DNA of 64,000 nucleotides from Microvelia longipes (GCA_018340805.1 JACMZG010001870.1:45215394-45279393), one strand, 5' to 3'. Counted from the first letter of the stretch, positions 10,534-20,861 are shown. The notes: a model not told the origin generated them from the sequence alone. Numbers and translations are program-made.

Positions 10534-11930
10534 TACAGTGAAATAAGCAAGACTTAAAAAGGCACGACGAATATTTAACAACTGTAAAGATGATACAAAT
10601 AAGACATATCAATATATGATCCCTTTGTTAATCTAGACGAGATAATATTTCTCACAGCACAAATGATTTCTCCTTTCTTTGCATTTTTTATAATTCATTA
10701 CTAAATGCGCCACTTTTGCAACTAGCATATTGCATATATAACTGGCATTTGTATGTATTTAAATAAAAAAGGCGGAGAACGTCTAAGGAGTAAGAATCTT
10801 ATAATGAACCATTTAAAAGAGCGATGTGAATACAACAAAGGTTTCTACGTGAATCATGTCAGATGCTAAAACTAAGTGACATGAAATGGTTAAAATTATA
10901 AATCTCCGCATATCAGGTATGGCATCGACATGCTTTTACATAAAAGGTTATTATTAATAAATATGAGGAAAAATCTTAAGATAAACAGCAACACAAGATT
11001 AACACGAAAAACACGATTTTATCAAAAATTGAATTTATTAGTTCGATTTTTATGAAAATCGAATAAAATTAGTTTTTATTTTATGAACAATTGAATTGAT
11101 TAGTAGTCACGAAAGGGATGTGATAGACGTAATAATTGTGCGAAAGACAGAATTTAATAAATAAAATTTGGTATTGGTACGATCTTCGTCATGCAAGTTT
11201 ATCATTCTTATCATAATTATTATCAATATCATAACACAAGTACACCAAAATATTCATTGATAGACACGATTCTCAGATTGGTAAAGACTCATCTCTCAAG
11301 ACAAATGTAAAGTGAAACAAAATTATCAGCAGAAGGGATTTAACAAACTTGGACAGTCTATGTTACTAACCTTAGTCTGTCAGTGTAAGACATATTCAAA
11401 CATGTTGACTAGAAATAAGTACAAATGTTGATAAAGTACAATTGTAGCATATTACTTATCTCTTCCGAAATTTGAGACGTAACCTGTATCTCTTCCGAAA
11501 TATAGACATAAGTATTACAAACCTGATGATCCAGAGTAAACAATATGACTTACGATTTCCTACAAAGAGATTACATTCACTTCCTGCATCTGATTGGTAT
11601 AAAATATCCTTAATAGTTAGAGTTCGCAGTTTCACACAGACAAGAACTTTTAGGATTCCACCAATTACAACAGAGCTCTTTTTCCCTGGATGTACTTCAG
11701 TATCGGACTGTCAGAACATGTCAAGTTCTTAAAATTTTAATATTCGATTGTTTTAATTTTTGTTGTTGTGAAAGAGAAGATAATAAATAGAATACACATT
11801 AATCAAGGGATCGCCGTGGTGTGGCAAGTTGCAAAAAGTTTTGAACAATAACAACCTAATATTGACCGTACAAGATAAACAACGTATAAAACATATTTAT
11901 ATGTTTACAACAAATTTAAAACATAGAAAA
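10534..11930. other. No gene seen
   Basis: AT-rich. The longest frame (11472..11732, 86 codons) has no recognised domain and no splice or start support. Confidence 0.5.
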
Positions 11931-11934
11931 CACC

Positions 11935-12290
11935 TGAAGCCCGCTTTACTCGCTTTGTTTCAAAGCGGGTATGTATTCAAACATTCTATAACCAGTTATA
12001 TACATGCTAACTAGGGCTCGCTTCGCCAGCCTTTGTTCAATGTAAGCAAAAATTTAACCAAACCCATCAACAGTTATACTGTTATAGTTTATAGGCTCGC
12101 TTCGTTTGCTTTAGGTTCATGCTATGGGAATAAATGTTTAGTAACAAATTTATTAGTCCTTATAACAGTAAAAGGCATAACTTTATACATATATATAAAT
12201 AAAATTGTTGGCTCGCTTCTCTCACCTGCATGTTGTTAAATGCATTATTGTATACTTAAATACCTTGGCTCACTTTGCTAGCCTCAAAGC
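11935..12290 (+). repeat. Spaced GGCTCGCTTCG motif cluster
   Basis: GGCTCGCTTCGCCAGCC at 12015, GGCTCGCTTCGTTTGC at 12092, GGCTCGCTTCTCTCACC at 12210 and GGCTCACTTTGCTAGCC at 12267 occur every 55-120 bp. A related CTCGCTTTGTTTCAAAGCGG lies near 11948. The text between them is AT-rich and not obviously repeated. It resembles the complement of the GAGCGAAGCGAGTC unit in RepA and may be a decayed array. Confidence 0.5.
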
Positions 12291-12342
12291 ACTCATTAAA
12301 AGGTTCTACCCCCCAATAAAGGAACCATTAAGGTTGGTTTGA

Positions 12343-12415
12343 AGTTGACAGCGTGGTTCAACATTCAGGACTAACCTCATAGGCCTCTTCGCATTACTTT
12401 CCCACGCTGTCAACT
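12343..12415. repeat. Inverted repeat, 14-bp perfect arms
   Basis: AGTTGACAGCGTGG at 12343-12356 and its exact complement at 12402-12415 are separated by about 45 bp. The arms are GC-richer than the surroundings. The function is unknown. Confidence 0.75.
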
Positions 12416-12419
12416 GATT

Positions 12420-12890
12420 TTAGCCGTAATTCGTACTATAATTTATTAAAGTAAATAAAAAAACATCCCTTATGTAAATAAGTGTAAAAATATAACCACA
12501 ACAAAAGATAATAAGATAATAACTAGACACAATAATGAGAAACAATTTAAGAAGTAAAACTGCGATAAAACCAAACCAATTTATGTCCAATCGACTAAAC
12601 AATGCCAAATGCAAATATAATATGTGACATAAATTTTCATAACGATTTATTACAAAATTTAGAACAATACATCAATTATCAGTGACAAAACAATATCACT
12701 AAGATAATACAAATAAATACTACACAATGTTATGTTATAAATCAAGTAACAGCTCGCCACAATCGATACAGGGCTCTGTTATTGTCCTGCTTAATGTATT
12801 TTTAACAATAAACTTAATTAGATGGATTTATGATTGTTTTAATCAGGGAATCATTATATTCTACTATAAATATTATACAATTTTAGGGGT
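12420..12890. other. No gene seen
   Basis: AT-rich. The minus-strand 64-codon frame has no recognisable feature apart from hydrophobic composition and is not supported. Confidence 0.5.
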
Positions 12891-12896
12891 GCAGTG

Positions 12897-13185
12897 GTGA
12901 TGATACTGTTAAACTGACAAACACTACTAAAGAGGAGAATACCTCAACATATATTACATATATTTCTGTTGTAACATGCTGCTTTTCTAAGCCAGATCGC
13001 AGTAGGTAACTACGCTATTAAAGAGGAAATACCACAAAACATAGTCTATCTGTTGTAACATGCTGCTCTTCTAAACCAGATCGCAGTAGGTAACTACGCT
13101 ACTAAATAGAAGAATACCACAACACATAGTCTATCTGTTGTAACATGCTGCTTTTCTAAGCCAGATCGCAGTAGGTAACTACTCC
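12897..13185 (+). repeat. About 85-bp tandem repeat, 3 to 3.5 units
   Basis: Units share GTTGTAACATGCTGCTTTTC and CCAGATCGCAGTAGGTAACT. The spacing of GTAACATGCT is 83 and 86 bp. Confidence 0.85.
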
Positions 13186-13550
13186 CAAAATCGGGATTTC
13201 GGGGTGAAGTCCAAATTTCAGATTTTTTTTAAAAAAAATAATTCTTTTCCTATAAGGTATGTGAAAAAGTAAAAACTTGATATAATATAAAATATATTAG
13301 AGCATTAGAGTTTAATAAAACCATGTAACAGATAAAATTAAAGTATACTTAACACTTATACATTCTTAAACATACAAAATATTAGAATTATACAGTCTCG
13401 AGTACAAATTTGTAAAAATATTTGATTATTAATCTCAATAAAAATTTTTGTAAAGCCTTATTTTAATACCGTTACGACTTAACATATTCGATTTATAACA
13501 CTTGATTATTGATTAATCAGTTGTAATCTTAATTAGTATGATTAGCTGTT
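13186..13550. other. No gene seen; upstream of putative promoter
   Basis: AT-rich sequence just 5' of the TATA element at 13552, without other recognised signals. Confidence 0.5.
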
Positions 13551-13551
13551 G

Positions 13552-13559
13552 TATATAAA
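13552..13559 (+). promoter_or_regulatory. Putative TATA box with initiator 28 bp downstream
   Basis: TATATAAA is followed 28 bp later by TTTAGTTAG around 13577-13585, close to the arthropod initiator (TCAGTT type). The spacing fits a TATA/Inr core promoter. It would serve the secreted-protein gene starting at 15707 through a 5' intron. AT-rich DNA produces TATA matches by chance, so support is moderate. Confidence 0.4.
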
Positions 13560-13579
13560 TACGAGTACAGTACAGTTTT

Positions 13580-13623
13580 AGTTAGTGCAGAGTATAGTGA
13601 TTTTTACGGTGAATTTTGGTTAG
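13580..13623 (+). other. Putative 5' non-coding exon of secreted-protein gene
   Basis: From the initiator-like A at 13580 the sequence runs to TTAG followed by GTAAAT, a plausible splice donor. A possible acceptor (TTACTAAT branch-like motif, then AAAAG) ends at 15693, 13 bp before the ATG at 15707. The implied 2.07-kb intron holds the TIR element at 14207..15415. The acceptor has a poor pyrimidine tract, so this model is an inference. Confidence 0.3.
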
Positions 13624-14096
13624 GTAAATATTGAAAGTAATAATTTGTTTTTATTTACAACATTAACATATGCGTAGCCAAAAGTCGTAATCAAAAAGGG
13701 CGTTTCTGTAAAATATTTCGATGACAAAATCACAGTTGGCACTTGCGAATTAACCTGTAAGATTAATAAATATTAAAATTACTATTAAAGATCTTATACA
13801 ATTTTTTACAAAGATATTTTTTTTCTTTTACAAAGATCTTGATAAACATTCAATATTAAGTTCTAGTGTCTGCATGTCGGGCGAATTTCCTTTGGAAAGC
13901 GTGTTTCCGTGCTTGCTTAAACCCATTTCTTGCTTAAAGTTCCGGTTTATGCTTTATAACTTAAGGAGTTTCTAAATTATCAAGCACTCTTAACTCATTC
14001 CTACGTTTTCCAAAGAGAATGTACATAATTATAGAGTTAGGTATACAAATTTATGCCTCTAAAAAATTGAAGTGCACGCCATAATTTTCACTAGTT

Positions 14097-14206
14097 AAAA
14101 GCTCATAGTTCAAGAGCCAGGCCTAAAAAATGAGACTCATTTTGTACTTCTTAAAACCAAATGTTTCTGAAAATATATCTTTAATTATAAAGGAAAGTCA
14201 TTCAAA
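14097..14206 (+). repeat. RepD repeat, left half, interrupted by TIR element
   Basis: CAAGAGCCAGGCCTAAAAAA to AATTATAAAGGAAA matches 20195..20290. The right half resumes at 15416 (ATAGTCTGCCTATCCAGAGT) and matches 20287 onward. The element 14207..15415 has therefore split a RepD copy. Confidence 0.65.
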
Positions 14207-15415
14207 GGCCCGTATTCAAAGACGTTTCCTAACATTTTCCTAACATTCTCCTAACTTTTTCCTAACATTTTCCTAACATTCTCCTAACTTTTTCCTAACT
14301 CCTAACATTCTCTTAACATTTTCCTAACATTCTCCTATCGTGGTTTAAAAGTCTTTTTAGAGGCTTTGCATGATTTATTTAGTAAGAACCTAAGGTAGTT
14401 AAGTCAAAAAGTGATACCATTGTAAGTAACGTAATATATCGCAAATATCAATGTTATTAACTTATTACCTGGATTTACGACACACTTTGTCATAAACAAC
14501 AATGCGGCCTTGCTTTGGCGAATGTTAAATATATTAGAAAATTTATTTACATATGTTTTCAGTAAACAGTAGAGTAAATACAATGTTCAATTATTGTAAC
14601 AGCTTTCATAAATAAAGCAGTATCAAGCGTTTCAAGTTTGAACGTGGACCAGGTTGTACGAATCTAAAAGTGTCTAAATGAAGACCTGTTTATCAGTGCA
14701 ACACTGTTTCCATTTTGCTAAATCATTTACACAATTTTGTTTTTCGTATTTTGTCATCAAATTCATTTTTGTTTTTGTAAATTTTTTTTGGTATAATAAT
14801 GGCTGAATTATTCACACCGGACCAACTGAATTTCCTCTTTGAATCGATAGCCCGCCACAAACAGACCATAGAAAATAAAAAATCTGATTGTGTGCGGGCC
14901 GAAGAAAAGAAAAAGGCTTGGGCGGAGGTGTTAAAAGAATTTCAGGGTAAATTCCCTAATAGTAAGGTAAGTGGATTAATAGTAACTTATATTATGTAAA
15001 TTTATGTAGATAGATGTAGATAGATGTAGATAGATGTAGATTTATACGACAATGTGTGTCGTAAATCCAGGTAATAAGTTAATAACATTGATATTTTGCG
15101 ATATATTACGTTATTTACAATGGTATCACTTTTTGACTTAACTACCTTAGGTTGTTACTAAAAAAATCATGCGAAGCCTCTAAATGACCTTTAAAATACG
15201 GGAACGATCATTTAAATTTCGTGACTTAAAAACATTTCCCTTACCTAAACCTAAGGAGTGTTAGGAAAATGTTAGGAGAATGTTAGGAAAATGTTAGGAA
15301 AAATTTAGGAAAATGTTAGGAAAAAGTTAGGTGTTAGGAGAATGTTAGGAAAATGTTAGGAAAAAGTTAGGAGAATGTTAGGAAAATGTTAAGAGAACGT
15401 CTTTGAATACGGGCC
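14207..15415 (+). mobile_element. 1.2-kb TIR DNA transposon carrying a Myb/SANT exon
   Basis: The outer ends are exact inverted copies starting GGCCCGTATTCAAAGACG. Inside each end is an array of CCTAACATTTT/CCTAACATTCT-type units (complement on the right), then unique inverted sequence through GGATTTACGACACAC. That gives arms of roughly 290-370 bp. The middle holds the Myb/SANT-like exon 14799..14966 and a TAGATG array (15003-15040). No transposase domain is present, so it is an internally deleted, non-autonomous element. A PIF/Harbinger affinity is plausible because those elements carry a separate Myb-like gene; no clear target duplication was found. Confidence 0.8.
14799..14966 (+). CDS. 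Myb/SANT-like DNA-binding domain, first exon (transposon-borne)
   Basis: The ATG sits in a reasonable context, and 56 codons run to AAG followed by GTAAGT, a strong splice donor. The peptide begins MAELFTPDQLNFLFESIARH and continues with a KKSD stretch, charged helices and AWAEVLKEFQGKFP. This is the helix pattern of the Myb/SANT-like (Myb_DNA-bind_5/NAIF1-type) domain of Harbinger accessory proteins and zeste-like factors. Only the first helices are encoded. No second exon is visible in the remaining roughly 450 bp before the right end of the element, most of it TIR, so the gene is truncated. Its normal role would be binding transposon ends or bringing transposase to the nucleus. It could have been captured from a host gene. 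Transcription is not shown by the sequence. Confidence 0.65.
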
Positions 15416-15706
15416 ATAGTCTGCCTATCCAGAGTGGAGCCTTTCATATGATTGCGCATGCTCAAAGTTTTATTAAATCGCACTAATTCATTCAAAGATG
15501 TTAGGGGACTTTGAAAAGTCCCTTACATCTTTATCAATCGCGAAAAATTTCGATTTCGTAATATTATACAGAAATTGGTCCCAGTTATTGTTAGGTAATC
15601 AAAACGAAGCAAAAAGAGTTATTAGAAGTAATTAACGCAAATTCATTTGTAGTTGAAAAATAAGTAGTTTTTGTTACTAATTAAATTTAAAAGGACACTT
15701 AACAAA

Positions 15707-16387
15707 ATGTATTTAAAGTTTATATTACTATCTTTGATGTTATTAAGTTCTACTGAAGCAGAGACCGGTTTTAACTCCCTTCTCAAATATTACGTAGATT
15801 TTTTTAGGAGCACACTTCTATCTATTTCAACAGCAAAAGGTTTCATCGAAATTGATTTGTGTCATTCTTCAGCTCCTGGAGTCAACAGCAGCATTATACT
15901 CAATAATACGCTTCTTTACCCACAACCAATCAGTATCAATTACACACAACCAGCGTGGGGAGATATGTGTTCGGTGGTAACAGCTGGTGATGCAAATATA
16001 ATAAGCAGTAACGACTCGAGAGTTAGTATCAGTTTTGGTCTCGCTCTGCCTCAACTAAATATAGTATTTGATGACATACAACTAAATTCATTAGATTCAG
16101 ATGTATTTCATTTAGACCTAGGTCGAACGTTAGTTCACACTAATGTATCGGTTTTTCTTAATTTTGATGCATACTATCCTGTGTATCCGGAGAAATGCGT
16201 TTTGGATTTTTCAGCCAACGCAATTTTGGGTGAGGTTCAAGTCATAACTGAATTTCAGAGCGGAGTAATCCAAAACCTGGTGAATAGTCAGAAGGATTAC
16301 TTCAACAGATTACTATCGAAAGTTATCACTGCTACATTAATTGGACCCGTAAAACAATACAGCCCACTCTGCGAAGTAAATCAGTAA
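15707..16387 (+). CDS. Small secreted glycoprotein, function unknown
   Basis: The ATG at 15707 follows AACAAA, a good insect start context; the open frame upstream to 15671 has no ATG. The 226-residue product starts with a clear signal peptide (MYLKFILLSLMLLSSTEA, cut likely before ETG). The mature part has five N-X-S/T sequons (NSS, NNT, NYT, NDS, NVS) and four Cys, the last five residues from the end. There is no transmembrane segment or GPI-like tail. It has alternating beta-like segments and a C-terminal amphipathic helix (FNRLLSKVITATLIGPV). This layout recalls lipid-binding TULIP/Der p 7-like secreted proteins of arthropods, but that is only a guess. The stop is followed by two AATAAA signals. 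A TATA/initiator at 13.55 kb and a 5' intron may belong to it. It is the best complete host gene in the window. Confidence 0.75.
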   Translation: MYLKFILLSLMLLSSTEAETGFNSLLKYYVDFFRSTLLSISTAKGFIEIDLCHSSAPGVNSSIILNNTLLYPQPISINYTQPAWGDMCSVVTAGDANIISSNDSRVSISFGLALPQLNIVFDDIQLNSLDSDVFHLDLGRTLVHTNVSVFLNFDAYYPVYPEKCVLDFSANAILGEVQVITEFQSGVIQNLVNSQKDYFNRLLSKVITATLIGPVKQYSPLCEVNQ

Positions 16388-16414
16388 ATAGTGATTTAAA
16401 TGTGAAGACAACGC

Positions 16415-16502
16415 AATAAAGCGCGACATACCAAACGTGCGAACGGAAGTTAAGTAAAATTAATGTAAGAAATTTTTTTTATTGTTCATTATTTAAAATA
16501 AA
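16415..16502 (+). terminator. Polyadenylation signals of secreted-protein gene
   Basis: AATAAA occurs at 16415-16420 and again at 16497-16502, 28 and 110 bp after the stop codon. Either could direct 3' end formation. Confidence 0.55.
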
Positions 16503-16839
16503 TTATTTTTCTGAAACCAGAGTTGTATAATTTTATTTATAGTCCGGGAGTCCACGGCTTATTTTCGACCTCATGAAAGGCATGAAATTGGTCTTTAGTA
16601 TATTGCTAGGGGTAGTTAGCATATCGTAAAAAGCTTTAGTCTGTCGCTGAATGTAAGGCAATATAGCAGCAGTCGCGCATCAAAAACAAAAAAATGCCAA
16701 AAATTACCTCTTAAGCGGCATGGACAAGAAAACTTAAATATTTTTACTCTGAGCATAGAAAACTTAAATATTTTTATTCTAAGCATAGAAAAAAATCAAA
16801 TCATGAAGGTCTGTCGCGATCTATGGGACCGTTTTAAAA
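16503..16839. other. No gene seen
   Basis: Contains a duplicated AGAAAACTTAAATATTTTTA (about 16728 and 16757) and nothing else recognised. Confidence 0.5.
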
Positions 16840-16970
16840 ACAGACCTTGGTTGAAGTTTTCAAAACAGACCTTGGTTGAAGTTTTCAAAACAGACCTCGT
16901 TTAAAGTTTTCAAAACAGACCTTGGTTGAAGTTTTCAAAACAGACCTTGGTTGAAGTTTTCAAAAAGTGT
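16840..16970 (+). repeat. 25-bp tandem repeat, 5 units
   Basis: Five near-perfect units read AACAGACCTTGGTTGAAGTT and then TTCAA. Confidence 0.9.
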
Positions 16971-17368
16971 CAAAATTTAGCTCATTTTTGCCATAAATGA
17001 AAAGAGCTTAAAGTAGTATAAGTCGATGAGTTTTAAAGATATTGAATAAAAAAAACCACCAAACAAAAAGGTGGTAAACTATGCTACTAAAATGTTTCTT
17101 AGCACTGTTTTGTCCATTTTATTCAAGAATAAATAAAACTGCTTTCAAGATTTTTCAAGAACAAAATAATTAAAACTTGAACCTTTGAAGGACACTTGGT
17201 TACTTTGCGGCCGATTCTCTATTGTACAAACCAAATTAAAGAGGTGTCTATGAAATAGGAAAACGGTACCTTTTATATTTTTTGTGGAGGTAGGTGAAAC
17301 CGGGAGTGAGACCAAAATCCGGTCAAAGGATATTAATCTGGTAATCTAATAACCAAACTTTGATGGTG
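16971..17368. other. No gene seen
   Basis: No supported feature. Confidence 0.5.
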
Positions 17369-17417
<49 letters not shown>

Positions 17418-17460
17418 TATATATATTATATATATTATATATATATATATATATATTTAT
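17369..17460. repeat. (AT)n microsatellite
   Basis: Alternating AT with a few phase slips. Confidence 0.95.
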
Positions 17461-17932
17461 TTATGGTGTGTATTAATTCAAACCAGCGGAATAATAGGAA
17501 ATAAATAAAACAATCAAAATTAAAATAAGACCACCTACTTACAAAGATTAAAAAAGAAAAATAATAAATTCAAAATGGACGACCAATCTCGTTCTATTAT
17601 GATCATTTAATTAACAAATTATATTGTTTTAATAGTCTTTGTATTGTTCCTTTTATTTATTTATAAATAATGACTGAGTTGATACTGTAAACAGAGAGAG
17701 ATATGGTGCGATATATTAGATTTATGTGTGTCGTAAATTAACTATTTATGAATGAATAGTTTGGTGATCTAATTGTTTCTTTGATTTTAATTTGAATATT
17801 TTGACGGAGCTATGGTCCTGAAATCAATATACATTGAGTAAGTAATGAAATTTACAGACGAATTTCAATTGCTTAGAAAAAGTATTGATCGTTGGGGTTT
17901 GTATTTAAAAACTCTATGAACGTGTAAGTTGA
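17461..17932. other. No gene seen
   Basis: AT-rich; no supported feature. Confidence 0.5.
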
Positions 17933-18085
17933 AAAACAGGCCTTCGGCTCGTAGCAACGAGCCACCACCTTCGGCTCGTAGCCACGAGCCACCACCTTCG
18001 GCTCGTAGCCACGAGCCACCACCTTCGGCTCGTAGCTACGAGCCACCACCTTCGGCTCGTAGCCACGAGCCACCACCTTCGCCTC
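17933..18085. repeat. 27-bp palindromic minisatellite, 5-6 units
   Basis: Units read CCTTCGGCTCGTAGCCACGA then GCCACCA. Each unit contains GGCTCGTAGC-N-ACGAGCC-type dyad symmetry. The fourth unit holds the perfect 18-bp palindrome GGCTCGTAGCTACGAGCC. The 27-bp unit keeps frames open, which explains two Arg/Trp- or Val/Ala-rich reverse frames; these are not genes. Confidence 0.9.
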
Positions 18086-18450
18086 GTATAGCGGCTATAT
18101 TGTTTTAGTTTCGTATTATTTGTTGTTTTATTATTACATGTTGTTGCAGGTATTTTGCCATGTATTTTCATCGCCACACCTTATGCCAAACTAACTAACA
18201 GATATAAGAAGCTCAAAATAATACTGACAGCACTAACCACTTCGTTAGACAAAAAATATAGCCCCAAAAATACATAAAACAAGATATATGTAGCGTTGGT
18301 CATTATCTCATTCACGTGATATTAAAATAAACCTTACTTACTTATACTCATAAGTGATAAATACGTAAGTTTTTTTGCCAAATTTGCCGCTTAGTATGCT
18401 CTGATTGAGCTGAAACTGTAACAAGACTCAAGAGGAAAAATTAGCTTCTT
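18086..18450. other. No gene seen
   Basis: No supported feature. Confidence 0.5.
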
Positions 18451-18454
18451 CTCA

Positions 18455-18505
18455 CGGCACTGAGGATGACTTGTATTAGTTGAAAGCCGGTTTTGTCATC
18501 ATTAC
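18455..18505 (+). repeat. Penelope-terminus-like motif, copy 1
   Basis: GGCACTGAGGATGACTTG, then TTGAAAGCCGGTTTTGTC, matches the layout at 42534..42573 (plus) and 57809..57852 (minus). Such CTGAxGATG...GAAA blocks are typical of Penelope-like element termini and have been compared with hammerhead ribozymes. Here CTGATGA has become CTGAGGA. Confidence 0.45.
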
Positions 18506-18904
18506 ATTAGTTGAAATTTATTTGTGGATAGATTTTTATTTACATCCTTATCATAATTGACACCCAGAATTTTGAGAATGTATAAAAGTCGAAGTAATGA
18601 TTGGGATTGATGTGAAATTCGACTTATGCGTAGTACTAAGACCAACAAATGTGCTTGTCTTATTATCAGCATTAGTTCATTTATTTCGAATGTGATGTAT
18701 ACGTGTTTATTTAAAAATCAGTAGAAATAAAAAAAATGTTTCAAATGAACGACATAAAGTACAAAAGTACCTTGTTATTAAATAAACAAGTATACCATGT
18801 TTCATTTCAATACGGCAAGAATATTAACTCAATTTGGTCTGATCAATAATTGTAACCAGCATCGAGCAGTCAGTACCTAGATGGATGACTTCTGGAAACA
18901 CAAT
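18506..18904. other. No gene seen
   Basis: No supported feature. Confidence 0.5.
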
Positions 18905-18985
18905 AGATGTTTTTACTGTCTAGGGGCGAGCGAATCGAGTCCAATGATGTACTGCAATATAAATTAGGCGATTTACATATTCTGA
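18905..18985 (+). repeat. RepA fragment
   Basis: GGGCGAGCGAATCGAGTCC, then a GCAATATAAATTAGGCGATTT stretch, matches the 61-bp RepA unit with several changes. Confidence 0.5.
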
Positions 18986-18990
18986 GAGGA

Positions 18991-19508
18991 GGCACCCGTG
19001 GTGAAGTAGTTAAGGTACGCGGCCAATACAGAGAATGAAAGAACTTTAAACTTCTGAGTTTATATATTCATGGGTTTAATCCCAGCACGGGCCTCTGGGA
19101 TTTTTATGAGAGGAATAAAAATTCTGCGTACCACATCCTTCAGAAGGGACGTAAAGCCGGTGGTCTCGAGCCTGTGCGTTGTCAGGTACTCGTTAAAGAT
19201 CCCTTACCCTAAATGAAACTGGGTATTGGCAAAATTTAGGACCCTCATAGTAGATTCATTATAATACTATAGTGTGTCTGCCTTGTAGTTTAAAGTGTAT
19301 GGAGGTTTGGTTTAACAGCGAGGGCACTTGTTGTTCCTAGTTTTACTAGACTAGGAGCATAAAAGTGAAATATACCTTCACTTGAAATTAAAAGGAGTAG
19401 AAAACTAGCTTAGAGAGCTGGCAAAAAGCGCCTCACAACGAGGTCTACTTGCCTGATAGTTATTATCACCTCCCCCCCCCCCCATATTACTACTACAACT
19501 ACTACATA
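18991..19508 (+). repeat. tRNA-derived SINE, family A, copy 2
   Basis: The head keeps both Pol III boxes in recognisable form: GTGGTGAAGTAGTTAAGGTA (A box) and ATGGGTTTAATCCCAGCACG (B box, CpG-decayed). The body matches copies 1 and 3. The tail is a C run followed by ATTACTACTACAACTACTAC. RepA-related sequence follows directly. Confidence 0.8.
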
Positions 19509-19610
19509 TTCCGAGAACCAACGAAGCGAGGCGGAAGTAGTGATAATAAGCGTAGCAAATCCGAAATAGTATAGTAAAATTTTGAGGTATCCCGTACCCA
19601 AATTTGTACG
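19509..19610 (+). repeat. RepA right-end fragment
   Basis: CGAAGCGAGGCGGAAGTAGT, ATAAGCGTAGCAAATCCGAA and GAGGTATCCCGTACCCAAAT match the last 100 bp of RepA copy b. Confidence 0.6.
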
Positions 19611-20194
19611 ACTTATTTACGATTTTTCTCGTTTCTCCTCCACTTAAACAAAATTGAGCTTTGAATGTTTGGAAAAAAGTATAGAATTCCAAAAATTACA
19701 CGCCTAAGTTACTACAGTAAATAAATAAAATAATTAAAAGTTATTAATCATATTAATAAATTCATAAAATAATTAACGTAGATACAAATTAAACGTTGTA
19801 TCAAATTCTATTTAAAGTGTTTGTCTAAACAAATAAACATTTAATTATAAAAAATAATAATCGTACATAAAAATTAATACGATCGATTGACATATAAACG
19901 CGAAAAGAGGAAAAGTGGAATTCAAATGATTAATATGAGGTAGTAATAAGGTGTTTTTATTATAAATGAAATCTTTTTGATTTTGAAGGAAATTAATTTG
20001 AAAACTAGGAGTGTCACTGCAAGCTTGGCTACCTGCCAATGTAAATATCAGCTCGTTTGGTTTGATGTAAATCTGATGAGGGTTCGAATCAAGACTAGTT
20101 TACCATTAAAGATGTTAAATAAATAAATCTTGAATGAATTATTTTTAAAAGAGTAAGAGCCTTAAGTGGCGATATTTCTTGCATGATTACCTAT
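19611..20194. other. No gene seen; possible SINE relic
   Basis: At 20080-20095 GAGGGTTCGAATCAAG resembles a tRNA B box, perhaps from a decayed SINE at about 20035-20140. Nothing else is supported. Confidence 0.35.
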
Positions 20195-20420
20195 AGTCCA
20201 AGAGTCAGACCTAAAAAATGTGATTAATTTTGTACTAATTCAAACCAAATTTTTCTGAAAATACACCTATAATTATGAAGGAAAAGAATAGTTTTCCTAT
20301 CCAGCGTGGAGCCCTTGCTCCGATGGGGGTTGTAGAAGTGTTCGGAGTCTCTAGTCTCTCTCTAGGAACAATCTTGTAGGTAGGAGTAAGTGCCGTTATG
20401 GTACCCTGCGTAAACTGTCT
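20195..20420 (+). repeat. RepD repeat, uninterrupted copy (empty site)
   Basis: CAAGAGTCAGACCTAAAAAA to CCTATCCAGCGTGGAGCCC is the same repeat as 14097..14206 plus 15416..15455, but without the 1.2-kb TIR element. It therefore acts as a paralogous empty site and helps define the ends of that transposon. A GGGTTGTAGAAGTG and GTGCCGTTATGGTACC tail follows. Confidence 0.65.
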
Positions 20421-20861
20421 TACTTCTAGACCCATTTATTGGGTGTCACCGAAACATTTTATTGGAATAAATTATGATAGAAATGCGGCTCCTGCGAGGT
20501 TACTATTACTATTTATAAATATAAGTGAAAAAAAGCTTGATTGCGCATTTAAAGCAGAAATGTAATTGAATCTAGAATGTTCTAATTATAATATACAGCT
20601 CGTTAGGTATTACGGTTCAATGGAAATCTATTAACCCTCTAACTGTGATGTTGAATAGTAGTTTATGATAGAACGTTAATAGCTTATATAATAAACATCA
20701 TATTATATAATGGACCCATCGACACTAATGAAGCTTTAAGCGCCTCCTAATTATTTATGAATATGATTCATTTTTAGAATCACTATCTTAATGCGACGAA
20801 TTTTTATAACACGGATTCCTAGATCCTAGATATTTATTGTCACTGATTTAATAAGAAGAAT
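20421..20861. other. No gene seen
   Basis: Leads into the 68-bp satellite with decayed unit-like text from about 20700. Confidence 0.5.

Noticed and set aside
11472..11732. 86-codon frame
   Set aside because: No domain, weak start context, AT-rich region; looks like chance.
14225..15390. Telomere-derived repeat (TTAGG) or telomeric insertion
   Set aside because: TTAGG occurs inside 11-12-bp units, not as a (TTAGG)n array, and the units are part of the transposon arms.
17873..18177. Two overlapping reverse frames with 9-residue repeats
   Set aside because: The 27-bp minisatellite is a multiple of three, so every frame without a stop in the unit stays open; no start, domain or composition supports a protein.
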